A stretch of 8,661 nucleotides of DNA from Desulfuromonadaceae bacterium UBA6124 (GTDB lineage Bacteria; Desulfobacterota; Desulfuromonadia; Desulfuromonadales; Trichloromonadaceae). Positions 5,701-8,661 of the stretch are shown here, in pieces; position 1 is the stretch's first letter, and each line of letters starts with the position of its first letter. Below the pieces are notes generated by a model, which ran no database searches, was not told the origin of the DNA, and saw only the letters and a program-made list of their open reading frames with translations. The stretch is taken from the NCBI GenBank assembly GCA_002423365.1, contig DIVU01000334.1, positions 1-8,661 of the forward strand. The letters are read 5' to 3'. The position numbers and the translations under genes were made by a program.

Positions 5701-7206
5701 CTAGCTCCCGGGCTTCGCGCGCCACCGCAAGACCGGCTGCCTGGCTGCCCTGGTCTCGTCCAGTCGCCGCAGCTTGGCCTTGTGGGGAGCGGACGTGACC
5801 GTCTCCGGCTCCGTCTCCGCCTCTTTCGCGATGGCCAGCATGGCGTCGACGAACTGATCGAGGGTCTCCTTGCTCTCGGTCTCGGTCGGCTCGATCATGA
5901 GCGCTCCCGGGACGATCAAGGGGAAGTAGATCGTGGGGGGATGGAAGCCGTAATCCATCAGACGCTTGGCGATGTCCAAGGTCTTGACCCCGTGCGGCAA
6001 CTGCTTCGCGTCCGAGAAGACCGCCTCGTGCATGCACGGCCGGTCGTAGGCCAGCTGGTAGGAGTCCGCCAGCCGGCTGCGCAGATAGTTCGCGTTGAGG
6101 ACGGCCATCTCCGCAGCCCGCTTGAGTCCATCGGGGCCGAGACTCCGGATGTAGCAGTAGGCCCGGACCATGACCCCGAAGCTCGAGGAGAAGGCTCGCA
6201 CCTTGCCGACGGATTTGGGTCGGTCGGCGTCGAGAAGGAACCCCTCCCCCCCTTTTTGCTTCTCCACCGTCGGGACCGGCAGGAAGGGGGCCAGATGGCG
6301 CTTGACGCCGACCGGACCAGCGCCCGGTCCGCCGCCCCCGTGGGGTTGCGAGAAGGTCTTGTGCAGATTGACGTGGATGACATCCGCTCCCCAGTCCCCG
6401 GGCCGGGTGATCCCCATGATGGCGTTCAGGTTGGCCCCGTCGCTGTATACCTGTCCTCCCTTGGCGTGGACGATCTCGGCGATGTCGACCACGTGCTCCT
6501 CGAACAGCCCCAGCGTGTTGGGGTTGGTGAGCATGATGGCCGCCACATCCTCGTCCATGAGCGCGGCCACCGCCTCGGGCTCCACCACTCCCCTGGGGCC
6601 GGACTTGACCGGAATCACCCGATAGCCGCAGAGGGCCGAGCTGGCCGGGTTGGTTCCGTGGGCCGACTCGGGGATCAGGATCTTGCTCCGGGGATTCCCG
6701 CGGGCCTGGTGGTAGGCCCGGATCATCATCACCCCCAGCAGCTCCCCATGGGCGCCCGCCGCAGGCTGCAGCGACACCCGATCCATCCCCAGGATGTCGG
6801 CCAGATAGCGCTCGAGTTCCCAGAGGAGCTGGAGCGCCCCCTGGGCCAGTTCGTCGGGCTGGTAGGGGTGGGCCTGGGCGAACCCCTTCAGGCGGACCAG
6901 ATCCTCGTTGATCCGGGGGTTATATTTCATGGTGCATGAGCCGAGCGGGTAAAAACCCAGGTCGATGCCGAAATTCCACTGCGACATCCGGGTGAAGTGG
7001 CGGACCACGTCCACCTCGGAGAGCTCCGGAAGCCCTGACAGGTCCCGGCGCAGCAGCCCTGCGGGCAACAGGGCGGAGGCAGGCTTGTCGGGGACCTCGC
7101 AGGGCGGCAGGGAGAAGCCGACCCGGCCCGGCGAGCCCTGCTCGAAGAGCAGCGGCTCGTTGAAGATCAGGCCGCTGGTTCCCACCGTCGTCCGCGGATC
7201 GCTCAT
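5701..7206 (-). CDS. gcvPB: Glycine dehydrogenase (decarboxylating) subunit 2, PLP-binding half of P-protein
   Basis: With GcvPA it forms the P-protein of the glycine cleavage system. That enzyme decarboxylates glycine on pyridoxal phosphate and transfers the aminomethyl group to the lipoyl arm of GcvH. The protein has 501 residues, typical of the subunit. It carries GFYPLGSCTMKYNPR (84-98), LQPAAGAHGEL (146-156), PESAHGTNPAS (179-189), LTNPNTLGLFE (226-236) and the PLP site HVNLHKTFSQPHGGGGPG (278-295), with Lys283 the Schiff-base lysine. EPTETESKETLD occurs near the end. The ATG at 7206 was chosen because the family N-terminus (MSDP...LIFNEPLLFE) begins there, GGGAGG (7213-7218) lies 6 nt upstream, and ATG overlaps the gcvPA stop as ATGA. 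The frame stays open into gcvPA, but that extension has no family resemblance. Expression should be coupled to gcvPA. Confidence 0.97.
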   Translation of the reverse strand: MSDPRTTVGTSGLIFNEPLLFEQGSPGRVGFSLPPCEVPDKPASALLPAGLLRRDLSGLPELSEVDVVRHFTRMSQWNFGIDLGFYPLGSCTMKYNPRINEDLVRLKGFAQAHPYQPDELAQGALQLLWELERYLADILGMDRVSLQPAAGAHGELLGVMMIRAYHQARGNPRSKILIPESAHGTNPASSALCGYRVIPVKSGPRGVVEPEAVAALMDEDVAAIMLTNPNTLGLFEEHVVDIAEIVHAKGGQVYSDGANLNAIMGITRPGDWGADVIHVNLHKTFSQPHGGGGPGAGPVGVKRHLAPFLPVPTVEKQKGGEGFLLDADRPKSVGKVRAFSSSFGVMVRAYCYIRSLGPDGLKRAAEMAVLNANYLRSRLADSYQLAYDRPCMHEAVFSDAKQLPHGVKTLDIAKRLMDYGFHPPTIYFPLIVPGALMIEPTETESKETLDQFVDAMLAIAKEAETEPETVTSAPHKAKLRRLDETRAARQPVLRWRAKPGS

Positions 7207-8549
7207 CGCACACCTCCCAGGGCCGCCGTCAGGGCCTCGATCTCCTCGCGTCGGTGCTGCTCCGTGACGCAGACCAGCAGACAATCCGCGTACTCCGGGT
7301 AGAATCGGCCCAGATCGAGCCCTCCCAGTATCCGCTTCTTCCGGAGCTGCGCGAGTACCCGAGCCGGGGGGCGCTTCATCCGCAGGACGAACTCGTTGAA
7401 GGTGGCGCCCGTGAAGCGCGGCTCCACCCCCGCAACCTTTCCGAGCTGCCGTCGGGCAAAATCGGCCATGAGCAGATTTCGCCGGGCCAGCTCGGCAAGC
7501 CCCCGGGGGCCCAGGCTCGCCAGGTAGATGGTGGCCATCAGCGCGATCAGCGACTGCGAGGTGCAGATGTTGGAGGTGGCCTTCTCCCGGCGGATATGCT
7601 GCTCCCGGGTGGCCAGCGTCAGGACATAGCCGGTCCGGCCCTCCTGATCCACCGTCTCGCCCACCAGGCGGCCAGGCAGGTGCCGGACGTGTCGCTCGCG
7701 GGTGGCGAAGAAGCCCAGGGCCGGTCCGCCGTAATTCATCCCGGTGCCCAGCCCTTGCCCCTCGCCGGTCACGATGTCGGCCCCGCACTCCCCCGGGGAT
7801 CTCAGGAGGCCCAGCGCGACCGGCTCCGCCACGCAGACGATGAAGAGAGCTCCGGCGCGGTGGGCGGTCTCCGCCAGCGCCTCGAGCTCCTCGATTCCCC
7901 CGAAGAAGTTCGGGTACTGGACGACGAGGCAGGCGGTCTCCTCCGAGACGGCAGACGCCGCCTGCGCCGGTTCGACCGTCCCCGACTCGCCCACCGGAAT
8001 CTCGGCGATCCGGAGACCCGCCTGGTTGGCGTAGGTCTGCGCCACCTGTCGATACTCGGGATGGATCGACCGCGCGACCGCCACACCGCGGCGCCCGGTG
8101 ATGCGGTGCGCCATCAGGATGGCCTCGGCCGTGGCGGAGGCTCCCTCGTACATGGAGGCGTTGCTCACGTCCATCCCGGTCAAAAGGCAGACCAGCGTCT
8201 GGTACTCGTAGAGGGCCTGGAGGGTTCCCTGGGAGATCTCGGGCTGGTAGGGGGTGTAGGCGGTCAGGAACTCCCCGCGCGAGACCAGATGGTGGATCAC
8301 CGCCGGACTGAAGTGGTTGTAGCAGCCGGCCCCCAGGAAACTGCTCCAGCTTTCGGCATCGGCATTTTGCCCGGCCAGCCCTTGCACGAGACGGACGAGG
8401 TCCGCTTCGGCGAGGGCGGGCGGGATGCGCAGGGGCCTCCGGAGGCGCATCGACTCCGGCACCGTGGCGAACAACGCCTCCACCGACGTCGCCCCGATGG
8501 CCTGGAGCATCGCGTCCCGATCATGATCCGTACTGGGTATGTAGCGCAT
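7203..8549 (-). CDS. gcvPA: Glycine dehydrogenase (decarboxylating) subunit 1
   Basis: This is the N-terminal-half equivalent of P-protein. It has the PLP-transferase fold but lacks the cofactor lysine, and pairs with GcvPB to build the active site. It has 448 residues, full length for the family. The N-terminal MRYIPSTDHDRDAML is the standard opening. FLGAGCYNHFSPAVI (71-85), TAYTPYQPEISQGTLQ (95-110), the nearby NASMYEGASATAEA, GLGTGMNYGGPALGFFATR and REKATSNICTSQSL are all present. The ATG at 8549 has a modest GAGG (8555-8558) 5 nt upstream. The frame remains open to the window edge, but those 37 codons are Ala/Pro/Arg-rich and unlike the family. The last four bases overlap gcvPB. No gcvH or gcvT is visible, so any upstream gcv genes lie beyond the right edge. 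Confidence 0.96.
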   Translation of the reverse strand: MRYIPSTDHDRDAMLQAIGATSVEALFATVPESMRLRRPLRIPPALAEADLVRLVQGLAGQNADAESWSSFLGAGCYNHFSPAVIHHLVSRGEFLTAYTPYQPEISQGTLQALYEYQTLVCLLTGMDVSNASMYEGASATAEAILMAHRITGRRGVAVARSIHPEYRQVAQTYANQAGLRIAEIPVGESGTVEPAQAASAVSEETACLVVQYPNFFGGIEELEALAETAHRAGALFIVCVAEPVALGLLRSPGECGADIVTGEGQGLGTGMNYGGPALGFFATRERHVRHLPGRLVGETVDQEGRTGYVLTLATREQHIRREKATSNICTSQSLIALMATIYLASLGPRGLAELARRNLLMADFARRQLGKVAGVEPRFTGATFNEFVLRMKRPPARVLAQLRKKRILGGLDLGRFYPEYADCLLVCVTEQHRREEIEALTAALGGVR

Positions 8550-8661
8550 AATTGCCTCGCTCTCAGTATCCGGGGGGATGCGGGGGCCAGAGGGCCCCGG
8601 CGCCCGGCGGGCAGCGGCCGCAGCGGAGTCTCCGAGCGGATCATCTGCGGCCTGGTCCCTC
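8550..8661 (-). other. Region upstream of gcvPA: no gene identified; inverted repeat at 8616-8652
   Basis: The gap to the window edge holds no recognisable gene. On the minus strand one frame stops at 8641-8643, after the codons for EGPGRR, which could be the tail of an upstream gene; too little is visible to say. GGCCGCAG (8616-8623) and CTGCGGCC (8645-8652) are perfect 8-bp inverted arms around 21 nt that contain a smaller dyad (8624-8634). It may be a leader or intergenic structure. No convincing promoter was found; GATACT just upstream of the ribosome site lacks a -35 partner. It does not match the glycine riboswitch layout as far as I can judge. Confidence 0.35.

Noticed and set aside
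5029..6939. Long + strand open frame (636 codons) spanning the ackA end, its terminator and the antisense of gcvPB
   Set aside because: It crosses a strong terminator and three unrelated contexts, begins as a Ser/Arg/Pro-rich shift of ackA and resembles no protein. It is a composition artefact.
5701..7788. A 695-codon version of gcvPB starting 194 codons upstream
   Set aside because: The extra codons lie wholly inside gcvPA in another frame and are Arg/Gly/Pro-rich. The ATG at 7206 has a ribosome site and the family N-terminus.
8297..8644. Minus-strand 115-codon open frame overlapping the gcvPA start
   Set aside because: It is an out-of-frame, Arg/Pro-rich reading that overlaps over 250 bp of the confirmed gcvPA N-terminus.

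Overview
The window is a GC-rich bacterial chromosome segment of housekeeping metabolism with no phage, IS, CRISPR or RNA-gene signal. Six genes are well supported. Reading along the + strand, they are: the 3' three quarters of typA/bipA (+); a Tat-type lipoprotein of unknown function (-); a 79-codon hypothetical gene (-); pta (-); ackA (+); and the split glycine dehydrogenase pair gcvPB and gcvPA (both -, gcvPA transcribed first). The protein families and Shine-Dalgarno motifs are bacterial. The phylum cannot be fixed from the sequence. The two-subunit glycine dehydrogenase excludes the single-chain GcvP arrangement of E. coli-type proteobacteria, and the 446-residue AckA is longer than the usual ~400.

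Layout: 1-1379 encodes the TypA translational GTPase, entering from the left edge without its N-terminal G domain. It converges on 1398-2564, an exported lipoprotein whose GTG start overlaps the stop of the small gene 2561-2800 by 4 nt. That two-gene unit has a plausible sigma70-type promoter at 2859-2887. A perfect 19-bp hairpin (2909-2950) separates the unit from pta. pta and ackA are transcribed away from each other from a 184-bp intergenic region that holds a strong-looking promoter in each direction and several short dyads that could be operators. ackA ends in a clear intrinsic terminator. The gcvPA-gcvPB operon enters from the right edge and converges on ackA.

Function: Pta and AckA interconvert acetyl-CoA, acetyl phosphate and acetate, making or using ATP. 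GcvPA and GcvPB form the P-protein of the glycine cleavage system, which decarboxylates glycine and passes the aminomethyl group to lipoylated GcvH; no gcvH or gcvT is visible here. TypA is a ribosome-associated GTPase. The lipoprotein and small protein form the only uncharacterised unit and are the most interesting target. I found no convincing large novel system.
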